Shown here: positions 7,986-15,627 of the stretch, in pieces
How the letters are laid out: every line of letters starts with the position of its first letter
Numbering within the stretch: position 1 is the stretch's first letter
Assembly (NCBI GenBank): GCA_900770725.1
Contig: CAAGLL010000034.1
Span: 1 to 64,000 of the forward strand
Direction: 5' to 3'
Length of the DNA stretch: 64,000 bases
DNA from: an uncultured Succinivibrio sp.
GTDB lineage: Bacteria; Pseudomonadota; Gammaproteobacteria; Enterobacterales; Succinivibrionaceae
Program-made: the position numbers and the translations under genes
Notes under the pieces: generated by a model
What the model saw: only the letters and a program-made list of their open reading frames with translations
The model's database searches: none
What the model was told of the DNA's origin: nothing

Positions 7986-9644
7986 ATGGAACAACAGAGA
8001 AACATACTGCTTATCGTCCTGCTGTGCGTCACGCTGATGCTCTTCTGGGACTGGCAGACCGACAAGGTGAGCCAGGCCAAGGCTGAACAGGAGCAGCAGC
8101 AAGCTGAGAACGCTCCTGAGATGGCCGCCGCTTCGGCCGACAAGACCATCGAGCTCAAGAGCGACACCCTCGACCTGACCATCTCGCTCGAAGGCGGCGA
8201 CATCGTTGACGCCAAGCTCCCGAAGATCAAGCAGGAGCAGGGCAAGGACGATCCGTTCCACCTCCTGATGACCAAGCCGCAGTTCGTCTACCAGATCCAG
8301 TCAGGGCTCACCGGCACTGACGGCCCGGACAAGGCCGCAAGGCCTGTGTACGCTTCGGCGCAGGATTCCTACGTGATGAAGGATGGCGATGACAGCGTGT
8401 CGGCCGTCCTCACCTTCGAGCGCGACGGCGTCACCTACACCAAGACCTACACCGCAAAGCGCGGATCCTACTCGGTTGATGTCAAGTACGACGTCGACAA
8501 CCAGTCCGGCCGCGACCTCTCTATGGCCTTCTACGGCCAGCTGAGGCAGTCGGTTGACGACAGCTTCCTCAGGAATGACAGCAGCTTCGGCATGGTCGCC
8601 TCGGCCTACCGCGGCACAGCCTACTCCTCAGACTCCTCCCGCTACGAGAAGCTCAAGCTCGACGAGATCGTGAACGACTCCAAGGACGGCAAGAACATCT
8701 CGGTGCAGACCAAGGACGGCTGGGTTGCGATGATCCAGCACTACTTCGTCTCCGCTTGGACGACCGCCAAGGGGAACTCCGAGCAGCACACCATCTACAC
8801 CAACGGCTCCAAGGACGAGAAGTACGCCTACATAGGCATGATGACCGGCAATGAGGAGATCAAGGCCGGCCAGAAGCGCAGCTTCGAGAACAGCCTGTGG
8901 ATCGGCCCCAAGGAGCAGGATGAGATGAGCGCCCTCGCCCCGCACCTCGACCTCACCGTCGATTACGGCTGGCTCTGGTTCATCTCGATCCCTCTGTTCA
9001 AGGTGCTGCAGTTCGTCCATTCGTTCCTGGGCAACTGGGGCTTCTCGATCATCGTCCTGACCCTCATCGTCCGCGGCCTGATGTTCCCGCTGACCAAGGC
9101 CCAGTACACCTCGATGGCCAAGATGAGGCTCCTCACCCCGAAGATGCAGGAGCTGCGCGAGCGCTACAAGGACGACCGCCAGAGGCTCGGCCAGGAGACT
9201 ATGAAGCTGTACAAGCAGGAGAAGGTGAACCCCATGGGCGGATGCCTGCCGCTGCTTATCCAGATGCCTATATTCATCGCGCTGTACTGGATGCTGATGG
9301 AGTCCACCGAGCTGCGCCAGTCGAGCTTCATCCTCTGGATCACCGACCTATCGGTCCATGATCCGTACTTCGTGCTGCCGATCCTCTACGGCATCTCGAT
9401 GTTCTTCCTGCAGAAGATGTCGCCGACCCCGATCACCGACCCGATCCAGCGCAAGGTGTTCATGGCTATGCCGTTCGTCTTCACCTTCATGTTCTGCACC
9501 TTCCCTGCAGGCCTGACCCTGTACTGGCTCGTCTCCAACTGCTTCACCATCTTCCAGCAGACCGTGATCTTCCGCTCGCTCGAGAAGAAGGGCCTGAGCA
9601 TGAAGACCCCGGCCAAGCCCCAGAAGAATGGGGCCGGCAAGTGA
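7986..9644 (+). CDS. yidC: Membrane protein insertase YidC
   Basis: Inserts and folds inner-membrane proteins, alone or with SecYEG. The 552 aa match the long gammaproteobacterial form: an N-terminal membrane segment (about residues 6-22, ILLIVLLCVTLMLFWDW), a large periplasmic P1 domain with beta-rich sequence (about 50-320), then the conserved insertase core starting GWLWFISIPLFKVLQF and containing the hydrophilic-groove Arg in LIVRGLMFPLTKAQY. The core ends with several further membrane segments and a basic tail. It starts 2 bases after yidD, and mnmE follows 3 bases later. Confidence 0.97.
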   Translation: MEQQRNILLIVLLCVTLMLFWDWQTDKVSQAKAEQEQQQAENAPEMAAASADKTIELKSDTLDLTISLEGGDIVDAKLPKIKQEQGKDDPFHLLMTKPQFVYQIQSGLTGTDGPDKAARPVYASAQDSYVMKDGDDSVSAVLTFERDGVTYTKTYTAKRGSYSVDVKYDVDNQSGRDLSMAFYGQLRQSVDDSFLRNDSSFGMVASAYRGTAYSSDSSRYEKLKLDEIVNDSKDGKNISVQTKDGWVAMIQHYFVSAWTTAKGNSEQHTIYTNGSKDEKYAYIGMMTGNEEIKAGQKRSFENSLWIGPKEQDEMSALAPHLDLTVDYGWLWFISIPLFKVLQFVHSFLGNWGFSIIVLTLIVRGLMFPLTKAQYTSMAKMRLLTPKMQELRERYKDDRQRLGQETMKLYKQEKVNPMGGCLPLLIQMPIFIALYWMLMESTELRQSSFILWITDLSVHDPYFVLPILYGISMFFLQKMSPTPITDPIQRKVFMAMPFVFTFMFCTFPAGLTLYWLVSNCFTIFQQTVIFRSLEKKGLSMKTPAKPQKNGAGK

Positions 9645-9647
9645 GCG

Positions 9648-11024
9648 ATGCCTGAGAACGACTCGCAGACCATAGCCGCAATCGCCACCCCGCACGGCCG
9701 GGGCGGCGTTGCAATCACCAGAGTGTCCGGCGCGCAGGCCCTGCCTGCGATCCGGGCGCTCTGTTCTTTTGAGCCAAAGCCCCGCCACGCCTACTTCAAG
9801 AAGTTCTGCTTAAACAGCAATCCGCTTGACGAAGGAGTGGTGATCTTCTTCAAGGGCCCCAATTCCTACACCGGCGAGGACGTCGCAGAGTTCCAAGGCC
9901 ACGCTGGCAGCATCGCCCCCCAGCGCGTGCTGAACGCCATCCTGAGCCTCCCTGGCATCAGGCAGGCAGGCCCCGGCGAGTTCACCCGTCGCGCCTTTGA
10001 AAACGGCCGTATCGACCTAACCGAGGCCGAGGCGGTCGAGGATCTCATCTCCGCAGGCTCAGAGGCTGCCGCGCGCGCCGCGCTGGCATCTCTCACCGGA
10101 GCCTTTTCCCGCGACGCAGGCGCGATCACCGACAGCATCACGAACTTCCGCGTGCGCATCGAAGGCTGCCTGGACTTTCCTGAGGAGCATGAGGACTTCT
10201 TCGACTCAGGCAAGGCCGCAGGGCAGCTCGATGCGATGATCGATGACGCCCGCAAGAGCCTTGAGCGCGCAACCCAGGGGGCAAAGCTCAGCGAAGGGGC
10301 GCGCATCGCCATCGCAGGCGCCCCCAACGCCGGCAAGTCGAGCCTGCTCAACGCGCTCTCAGGACAGGAACGGGCCATCGTGACCAGCATCCCAGGAACC
10401 ACCAGGGACGTGCTATCAGCCGAGATAGCCATAGGCGGGGTCATGGTTACTTTCACCGACACTGCCGGGATCCGCAACGATCCGAGCGATGTAATCGAGG
10501 AGATCGGCATCAGGAAGGCCATCGATGCCGTAAGGCAGTCAGACCTCACGGTGCTGCTGCTCGACGGTTCTGCAAAGCCTGATGGGGCCACTGAACTGCT
10601 CGACCGGATCATGGAGCTCACGCCTGATCCAAGGCGCGTACTGCTCGTGATGTCAAAGTCCGACCTGAGGCAGGATCCCGATGCCGCGTCTTTTGCAAAA
10701 AGCTGTGAAGGCAAGGGCCTCGCCGTAGTGAGCGCCTCGGTAAAGGTTGAAGGCGGGCTGGACGCGCTCAGGGACACGCTCAAGCACCTGCTCGGCATCG
10801 TGCCCGTGGACGGAGCCTACAGCGCCAGGAAACGCCACGTAGCGGCACTTGAGAAGGCCATAGAGTCGATGGAGCGCGCCCGTTCCATGCTCGATGACGA
10901 CAACCTCGTGCTATGCGCCGAGGAACTGCGCATGGCCCAGGATCAGATAGGCGAGATCACCGGCAAGGTGACCTCGGACGACCTTTTGGGGAAGATCTTC
11001 AGCACCTTCTGCATCGGCAAATAA
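9648..11024 (+). CDS. mnmE: tRNA modification GTPase MnmE
   Basis: With MnmG, installs the aminomethyl-type modification at C5 of wobble uridine 34 in tRNAs. The 458 aa contain the N-terminal tetrahydrofolate-binding domain (TIAAIATPHGRGGVAITRVSG), a helical domain, and an inserted G domain with G1 GAPNAGKSS (about residue 222), G2/G3 PGTTRD and DTAG, and G4 SKSD. The C-terminus ends CIGK, with the catalytic-type Cys. It ends the rpmH-mnmE run. Its partner gene mnmG is 13 kb further on, after an inserted block. Confidence 0.96.
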   Translation: MPENDSQTIAAIATPHGRGGVAITRVSGAQALPAIRALCSFEPKPRHAYFKKFCLNSNPLDEGVVIFFKGPNSYTGEDVAEFQGHAGSIAPQRVLNAILSLPGIRQAGPGEFTRRAFENGRIDLTEAEAVEDLISAGSEAAARAALASLTGAFSRDAGAITDSITNFRVRIEGCLDFPEEHEDFFDSGKAAGQLDAMIDDARKSLERATQGAKLSEGARIAIAGAPNAGKSSLLNALSGQERAIVTSIPGTTRDVLSAEIAIGGVMVTFTDTAGIRNDPSDVIEEIGIRKAIDAVRQSDLTVLLLDGSAKPDGATELLDRIMELTPDPRRVLLVMSKSDLRQDPDAASFAKSCEGKGLAVVSASVKVEGGLDALRDTLKHLLGIVPVDGAYSARKRHVAALEKAIESMERARSMLDDDNLVLCAEELRMAQDQIGEITGKVTSDDLLGKIFSTFCIGK

Positions 11025-11437
11025 GGCAGCGGCGATCTCACTGGCGCAGGAGCCGCACGTGCCGGTTCCCTCGCGCCCGTTGTGCATTGAAGCCTCAGGG
11101 ATGGGAGAGTGCCGCTGACTTCGGCCGGTAATTTCCAAAACCCAGGGCTGCAGATCCCAAACTGCCTGGGCGTGCTGGCTGCAATGTGAAGAAGCATGCG
11201 GACGGGGGTATTTCCGCTCCGCCTCCCACAAGCGACAAAGGCTGCTGGCTTTGATCGCCATTCCATGGAGGAGATCATCGCTTGAATGCGCATCCCGGCC
11301 GGCACGGCAGCCGAGCGCGCATCCAGGCGATGTCCACAAGGCTTCCCGTTCCAGATCCCAGGCGGCTTGAAGGAGCGCTTGGAAAGGCTTTCAAAGGAAT
11401 GCCTGTGGTTGTGAGCGCCCGGAAGCGAAAAAGCGCC
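11025..11437. other. Gap between convergent mnmE and pqiC, nothing recognised
   Basis: This 413-base stretch holds no recognisable gene, tRNA or strong terminator. The open frames that cross it are GC-rich shadows without conserved composition. The sequence AGCGCC is directly repeated at 11413-11418 and 11432-11437, beside the pqiC end. Confidence 0.4.
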
Positions 11438-11974
11438 TCACCTTGCCGCCATCAGCAAGGCAGCCTGCGCGGCGATGCCGCGGAATCCCTTCTCAAGATC
11501 CTCTGCCATCGGCGCGTACCCCTGCTTCGACTGGTGTCCAGAATAGCTGAACCCCTGCCTGAAAATCTGCTTGCCCGCCCTGCTTGCGGCAATCACAGCC
11601 TCGATCGCGGTCGCGCCGCCAAGGCTGCCCTCGAACTTGTAGATAGAAGCCTCGACCGACACATCGCTTCCGACGCAAGCCTCGTGCATTGCGTCGGCGA
11701 GCAGCACTTCAACCTGGCTGTCCAGGCCGCCTGACCAGACGTGGTGCACCGCAGGCCTCACTGTGACATCCGAGGTCCTGACGGCCAAGCCTCCATCCTT
11801 GAGGTCGCCAAACAAGCTCACCTTGATCTTGTAAGGCGAGGCGAGCGATGAGGCTGAAACGCCTGAGATCAGCGAATACCTAACTGTCTCAGGCTCATTG
11901 CCAGCCGTGCAGCCTGAAAGCACGGCTGCGGCGATCGATGCGGCTGCGAGAATTGCCTTTAATCTGGTGCTCAT
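11438..11974 (-). CDS. pqiC: PqiC-type lipoprotein of the Pqi transport system
   Basis: Outer-membrane lipoprotein proposed to complete the periplasmic bridge formed by PqiB. The 178 aa open with a lipoprotein signal MSTRLKAILAAASIAAAVLSGC, in which the Cys of the LSGC lipobox is the acylation site; a mixed alpha/beta ABC-transport auxiliary domain follows (YSLISGVSAS, RTSDVTVRPAVHHVWSGG). Start ATG overlaps the pqiB stop by 4 bases (ATGA). The gene is short and divergent, so the assignment rests partly on its place after pqiAB. Confidence 0.85.
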   Translation of the reverse strand: MSTRLKAILAAASIAAAVLSGCTAGNEPETVRYSLISGVSASSLASPYKIKVSLFGDLKDGGLAVRTSDVTVRPAVHHVWSGGLDSQVEVLLADAMHEACVGSDVSVEASIYKFEGSLGGATAIEAVIAASRAGKQIFRQGFSYSGHQSKQGYAPMAEDLEKGFRGIAAQAALLMAAR

Positions 11975-13590
11975 CTGCCGCCCCCTTGCGACTGCATAGG
12001 CTCAGGATCATTGTCGCCCGCCCCGAAGATCAGCGAGCTTGGATTGTCGCTCACCTGCCTGACGCCAGGCCTGGCCTCGCGCAGCACCGAGTTGATCTCA
12101 TCGAGCGTGCCCTGGAGCTTTAGAAGCGTGCCTGAGCCTTCATCCAGCATGCCGCCCTGCTTGGAAAGCTTCTTAACAGCCTGGTCGAGGCTGTCGGCAG
12201 TCTTGGAGAGGCGCTCGAAGATCCGGCTCTGGTTGAGCTTGTCGCCGCTGCGCGTGTAGGTCTTCAGGAGCTTGTCGAGCGAGGCGAGATCCTTCTTCAG
12301 GCCGGACGCGATCCCGTCGTAGTCGAGCTTGCCCAGCTTCTTTGCAAGGATGTCGATGTCGTCGGCAAAGGAGGTGGAGCCTTCAAGCGGGATGATCTGC
12401 TGCCCGCGGTAGCCTTCAGAGTTAGCCTCAAAGCTCTTCTTCTTGGAAACCTCGAGCGACACCATGTCGCCCCTGGATATGGGGTTTGATGCGGCAAGCG
12501 ATGCGCTAAGCCTGCCTTCCTTGAGCATCTTCTCGAAAAAGCCCTTGATCTCGGAGTCTGCAACCCCGTCCATGTAGAGGGATATCAGGACGGGCACCGG
12601 CTTGACGCTGTCGAGGAGGTCGGACGGGTGCTCAAGCCAGGGCGACGCCACCACCTTGCCGACATTGGCTCCGCGGAACTTTACCAGGCTTCCAGGCATG
12701 AGCATCGAAGGCGAATCCTTCGACATGATCACGAAAAGCGTGCGGTGCATCAGCGCCGCGGCCTCGGCGCTTCTGCGGTCGTCATATAGCACCTGCCTGC
12801 CGGAAGGCATCCCGCCTTTGTCGAGGCTGCCGAAGTCATCGAAGGTGAGTCCGCCTGATATGAGGCTGGTCAGCGCATCGGTGTTGAAGGTGAGCCCTGT
12901 AGGACCCAGCGACATGTCCATGCCGCTGTTGACCCAGAATACCGTGGAGGAATTGAGCATCTTGAGGTACTGGGTCTGGATCCCGATGGTGTAAAGCACC
13001 TCGCCAGTTGAAGCATCAAGCCTGCCTCCAGTGACCTTGCCAACCTCGAAGCCGCGGTATGTCACGGGGTCTCCAACCGAGAGTTTCTTGCGGCCTGAGG
13101 CTGCGAGCGTGAATTGCTTCATGTCAGGCTCTGACAAGTCGGCTGGTACGGTGTCATAGAGCTCGTACTTGTCGGACAACTTGTCAGAGCTTCCCTGGTT
13201 CACCTGGATGTAGTTTCCAGAGAGTATCGTGTCGAGGCCTGAGATATTCGCTGACTGCACGCGCGGCTTGACCAGGTAGAACACGGTGTCCTTCCTCAGG
13301 ATGTCGTCGGTGCCGTAGTCCATGCGCACCTTGAGGATGACTCTGCTGTAGTCGCTGTCAAGGCGCACCGACTCGACGCGCCCCACCGTCACGGATCTGA
13401 ACTTGACGAGCGTCTTGCCAGCCTCGATCCCGGAGGCGTCAGCGCAGCTCAGCGTGATTTCAGGGCCGGTCCTTATGGAGTTCTGCCAGATGAGGATCCC
13501 GGTGATGAGCAAGGCGATGAGCGGGATCGCCCAGATGAGCGAGATCCTGCCAGGCTTCTTCAACACCGCCTTAAGACTGCCTTGCGGCAT
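11971..13590 (-). CDS. pqiB: PqiB, MCE-domain intermembrane transport protein
   Basis: Membrane-anchored periplasmic protein of about 539 aa with three successive MCE domains, thought to form a lipid-conducting tube between the two membranes. One membrane helix lies near the N-terminus (ISLIWAIPLIALLITGILIW). MCE repeats begin at GPEITLSCADASGIEAGKT, at FTLAASGRKKLSVGDPV and at LFVIMSKDSPSMLMPGS, each with the G..V...V..G.V pattern. The C-terminal 130 residues are a predicted coiled coil. I chose the ATG at 13590 (MPQGSL), which has GGAGG eight bases upstream, over the in-frame ATG five codons earlier. It overlaps pqiA by 20 bases. Confidence 0.93.
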   Translation of the reverse strand: MPQGSLKAVLKKPGRISLIWAIPLIALLITGILIWQNSIRTGPEITLSCADASGIEAGKTLVKFRSVTVGRVESVRLDSDYSRVILKVRMDYGTDDILRKDTVFYLVKPRVQSANISGLDTILSGNYIQVNQGSSDKLSDKYELYDTVPADLSEPDMKQFTLAASGRKKLSVGDPVTYRGFEVGKVTGGRLDASTGEVLYTIGIQTQYLKMLNSSTVFWVNSGMDMSLGPTGLTFNTDALTSLISGGLTFDDFGSLDKGGMPSGRQVLYDDRRSAEAAALMHRTLFVIMSKDSPSMLMPGSLVKFRGANVGKVVASPWLEHPSDLLDSVKPVPVLISLYMDGVADSEIKGFFEKMLKEGRLSASLAASNPISRGDMVSLEVSKKKSFEANSEGYRGQQIIPLEGSTSFADDIDILAKKLGKLDYDGIASGLKKDLASLDKLLKTYTRSGDKLNQSRIFERLSKTADSLDQAVKKLSKQGGMLDEGSGTLLKLQGTLDEINSVLREARPGVRQVSDNPSSLIFGAGDNDPEPMQSQGGGR

Positions 13591-14842
13591 TTGGCAAACC
13601 TCCATTTGATGCAGCGCTCTGGGCGCCCCTGTACCGGTCCCAGATCAAGCGCTCGTCAAACGACGAGGCGGCAAACATGGTGACCATGACCACAAGGCAG
13701 AATGCGACGATCGCAAAGCCCGGGTCGATTGTCAGGAGGTTGCCCATGCGCACGGTCGCTGACATGATGATGACAACAAACACGTCGATCATTGACCACT
13801 TGCCAATGAGCTCGACGATGCGGAAGAGCGTGCTCAAAGCGCGCGGCCGCCACACCCCCACTGCTGTGACTTTCGCTAGAAGATAGCACAGCGAAATAAT
13901 TTTAAACACCGGTATAAATAGTGATGCTGTAACCACGACCAGCGCGACGAACCAGGATCCCATGCCCCAGAGCGAAACCACGCCGTCGACGATGTTGGAG
14001 CCGGTCGGGGAGCCGATGTAGGTCGTGACCATGATCGGATAGAGGTTGGCAGGCAGGAACATCACCGCAGCTGCGATGAGCAGCGCCGTGGTGCGCTGGC
14101 CCCACATGGCGTGCCGCATTGACGACGCGGCCCCGCAGCGCGGGCACCTGCCGCCGCTTTCAGAAGGCCGGTGCTGGCACCCGCAGCGCGGGCAAACCGC
14201 AATGCCCTGCGCCGATGCCAGCGCGCCCGGCCTTGCCACAAGATCCTGCTGGGCCTTGTAGAGGTTCCAGATCCTGGAGGGACGAAACGACATCCAGCAC
14301 CAGATGAAAAGGCAGGAGAAGGCGAGCATCAGCACGAATCCAACATGGAACGAGACCTCGGCAAGCTGCATGAGCTTGACGAGGCTCACAGCCACCGCGA
14401 GCACGAAGACATCGACCATCGCAAAGCGGTGGCAGAAGGAGTACGCCCTGGCCGTGGCAAGGCCTGGCTTGAACCTGAAGAAGCCGACCAGGCAGATGAC
14501 CACGAGCACGTAGTTTGGGAAGACCACGGCGAAGCACAGGAAGAAGGCCAGCAGGATCTTGAAGCCCTGCCAGAGCACCACGGCGGTGTCTGCAAGCGAC
14601 ATCGTGGCCTTGACCCCGGCTGCCGATACGGTCATGAAGGGCTCGAAGACGATCCAGAAGATCAGGATCAGCGCCGATAGTGCGACCATGGCTGCATTGA
14701 ATGGCGAAGGCAGGTGCGCAGGTACCAGGAGCGCCCCGCAAACCGGGCAGCGCACCTGCATCCCGGAGTTTCCTTCGGGGAGCTCGACCATGGTGTCGCA
14801 TGAAGGGCACGCCATGCAGCGTGCGTGATGGTGGTTTTCCAA
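13571..14842 (-). CDS. pqiA: PqiA integral membrane protein with zinc ribbons
   Basis: Polytopic inner-membrane partner of PqiB, 423 aa. There are two homologous halves, each starting with a zinc ribbon (CPSCDTMVELP...CPVC near residue 13, CPRCGCQ...CPRC near 215) followed by about four membrane helices. The start is a TTG codon at 14842, supported by GGAGGAG just upstream; the first ATG (codon 10) has no Shine-Dalgarno. It lies 35 bases after nrdG on the same strand, so it may be transcribed from the nrdD promoter. Confidence 0.92.
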   Translation of the reverse strand: MENHHHARCMACPSCDTMVELPEGNSGMQVRCPVCGALLVPAHLPSPFNAAMVALSALILIFWIVFEPFMTVSAAGVKATMSLADTAVVLWQGFKILLAFFLCFAVVFPNYVLVVICLVGFFRFKPGLATARAYSFCHRFAMVDVFVLAVAVSLVKLMQLAEVSFHVGFVLMLAFSCLFIWCWMSFRPSRIWNLYKAQQDLVARPGALASAQGIAVCPRCGCQHRPSESGGRCPRCGAASSMRHAMWGQRTTALLIAAAVMFLPANLYPIMVTTYIGSPTGSNIVDGVVSLWGMGSWFVALVVVTASLFIPVFKIISLCYLLAKVTAVGVWRPRALSTLFRIVELIGKWSMIDVFVVIIMSATVRMGNLLTIDPGFAIVAFCLVVMVTMFAASSFDERLIWDRYRGAQSAASNGGLPNAARQS

Positions 14843-14877
14843 AGGCTCCTCCGCCGCTTGGGGCTTTGGCGGTGCGG

Positions 14878-15402
14878 TCAGTTGAATCCCTCGGCGAGCA
14901 CGGCGTGCCCGGCCTTCAGGGATTTTGGCACATCGATTATCCTTTGGTTTGCCGATCCCCTGAAATCAAGCTCAAGGGACTTCTTTGCGATCTCGAACTG
15001 CCCGTCGACGAGCACGTCGAGCAGTTTCAAAAGCTCGACCCTGTCGGGATCCTGGATGAGCTTTTCGTAGGTGAAGCCGGTGTATGACCACACGGAGATG
15101 CCTAGCTTGCGCGCGGCCCTGGCATAGACCGCAAGGGGCTTTGGCTGGATGAAGGGCTCCCCTCCTGAGAACGTCACGCCGGTGAGGAGCGGATCTGCGA
15201 CCATCTCCTTCCACAGCGCGCTCAGGCGCACGACCATCCCGCCCTTGAGATCCCACGACTGAGGGTTGTGGCATCCCTTGCAATGAAACGGGCACCCCTG
15301 CGTGAAGATCACATAACGAATGCCGGGGCCATCGACGATTGATTCGGAAATGGCCCCGGCAATCCTCAGGGATGTCTGATCAAGAAGCTCCAGATCAGTC
15401 AT
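14878..15402 (-). CDS. nrdG: Anaerobic RNR activating protein NrdG
   Basis: Radical-SAM activase that abstracts hydrogen from the glycyl-radical site of NrdD. The 174 aa carry the [4Fe-4S] motif CPFHCKGC (C-X3-C-X2-C) near residue 36 and the glycine-rich segment TFSGGEPF. The N-terminus RIAGAISESIVDGPGIRYVIF is typical of the family. It starts 15 bases after the separate glycyl-radical ORF, so nrdD, that ORF and nrdG form one transcript. No clear Shine-Dalgarno is seen, which suggests coupling to the preceding ORF. Confidence 0.96.
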   Translation of the reverse strand: MTDLELLDQTSLRIAGAISESIVDGPGIRYVIFTQGCPFHCKGCHNPQSWDLKGGMVVRLSALWKEMVADPLLTGVTFSGGEPFIQPKPLAVYARAARKLGISVWSYTGFTYEKLIQDPDRVELLKLLDVLVDGQFEIAKKSLELDFRGSANQRIIDVPKSLKAGHAVLAEGFN

Positions 15403-15417
15403 CTAAGGAAGCAGCAA

Positions 15418-15576
15418 TCAGACGTGCATGTGCTTGACGCGATCCTGGACTTCGGCGCGCTTTGCGTCGTTGAACCTGTCCAGGGTGCCGACGAGGTAGC
15501 CGGTGACCCTGCGGATCCTCTCGAACTTCACGCCCTTGCCGACGATGCCATTGTGCTCATGTAACCTGGTCTGCAT
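15418..15576 (-). CDS. Separate glycyl-radical subunit of NrdD (52 aa)
   Basis: A short ORF starting at ATG 15576 with an ideal ribosome-binding site (AAAGGAG seven bases upstream) and ending at TGA 15418. Its 52 residues contain RIRRVTGYLVGTLDRFNDAK, the glycyl-radical loop normally found at the very C-terminus of class III NrdD, where the Gly of VTGYL would carry the radical. The C-terminus RAEVQDRVKHMHV also matches NrdD ends. The large nrdD ORF upstream lacks this loop. The two are in the same frame, separated by a TAA and 17 sense codons of AT-rich, leader-like sequence. I therefore read it as a split subunit, possibly a detachable radical domain as in YfiD. Stop-codon readthrough is the alternative. 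Confidence 0.85.
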   Translation of the reverse strand: MQTRLHEHNGIVGKGVKFERIRRVTGYLVGTLDRFNDAKRAEVQDRVKHMHV

Positions 15577-15627
15577 TTTCTTCTCCTTTGTACCTAAGCT
15601 GATGCTTTTTCTTATCCGAAAAATCTT

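Noticed and set aside
11282..11734. Plus-strand frame opposite pqiC
   Set aside because: Overlaps the well-supported lipoprotein gene and has no family-like sequence.
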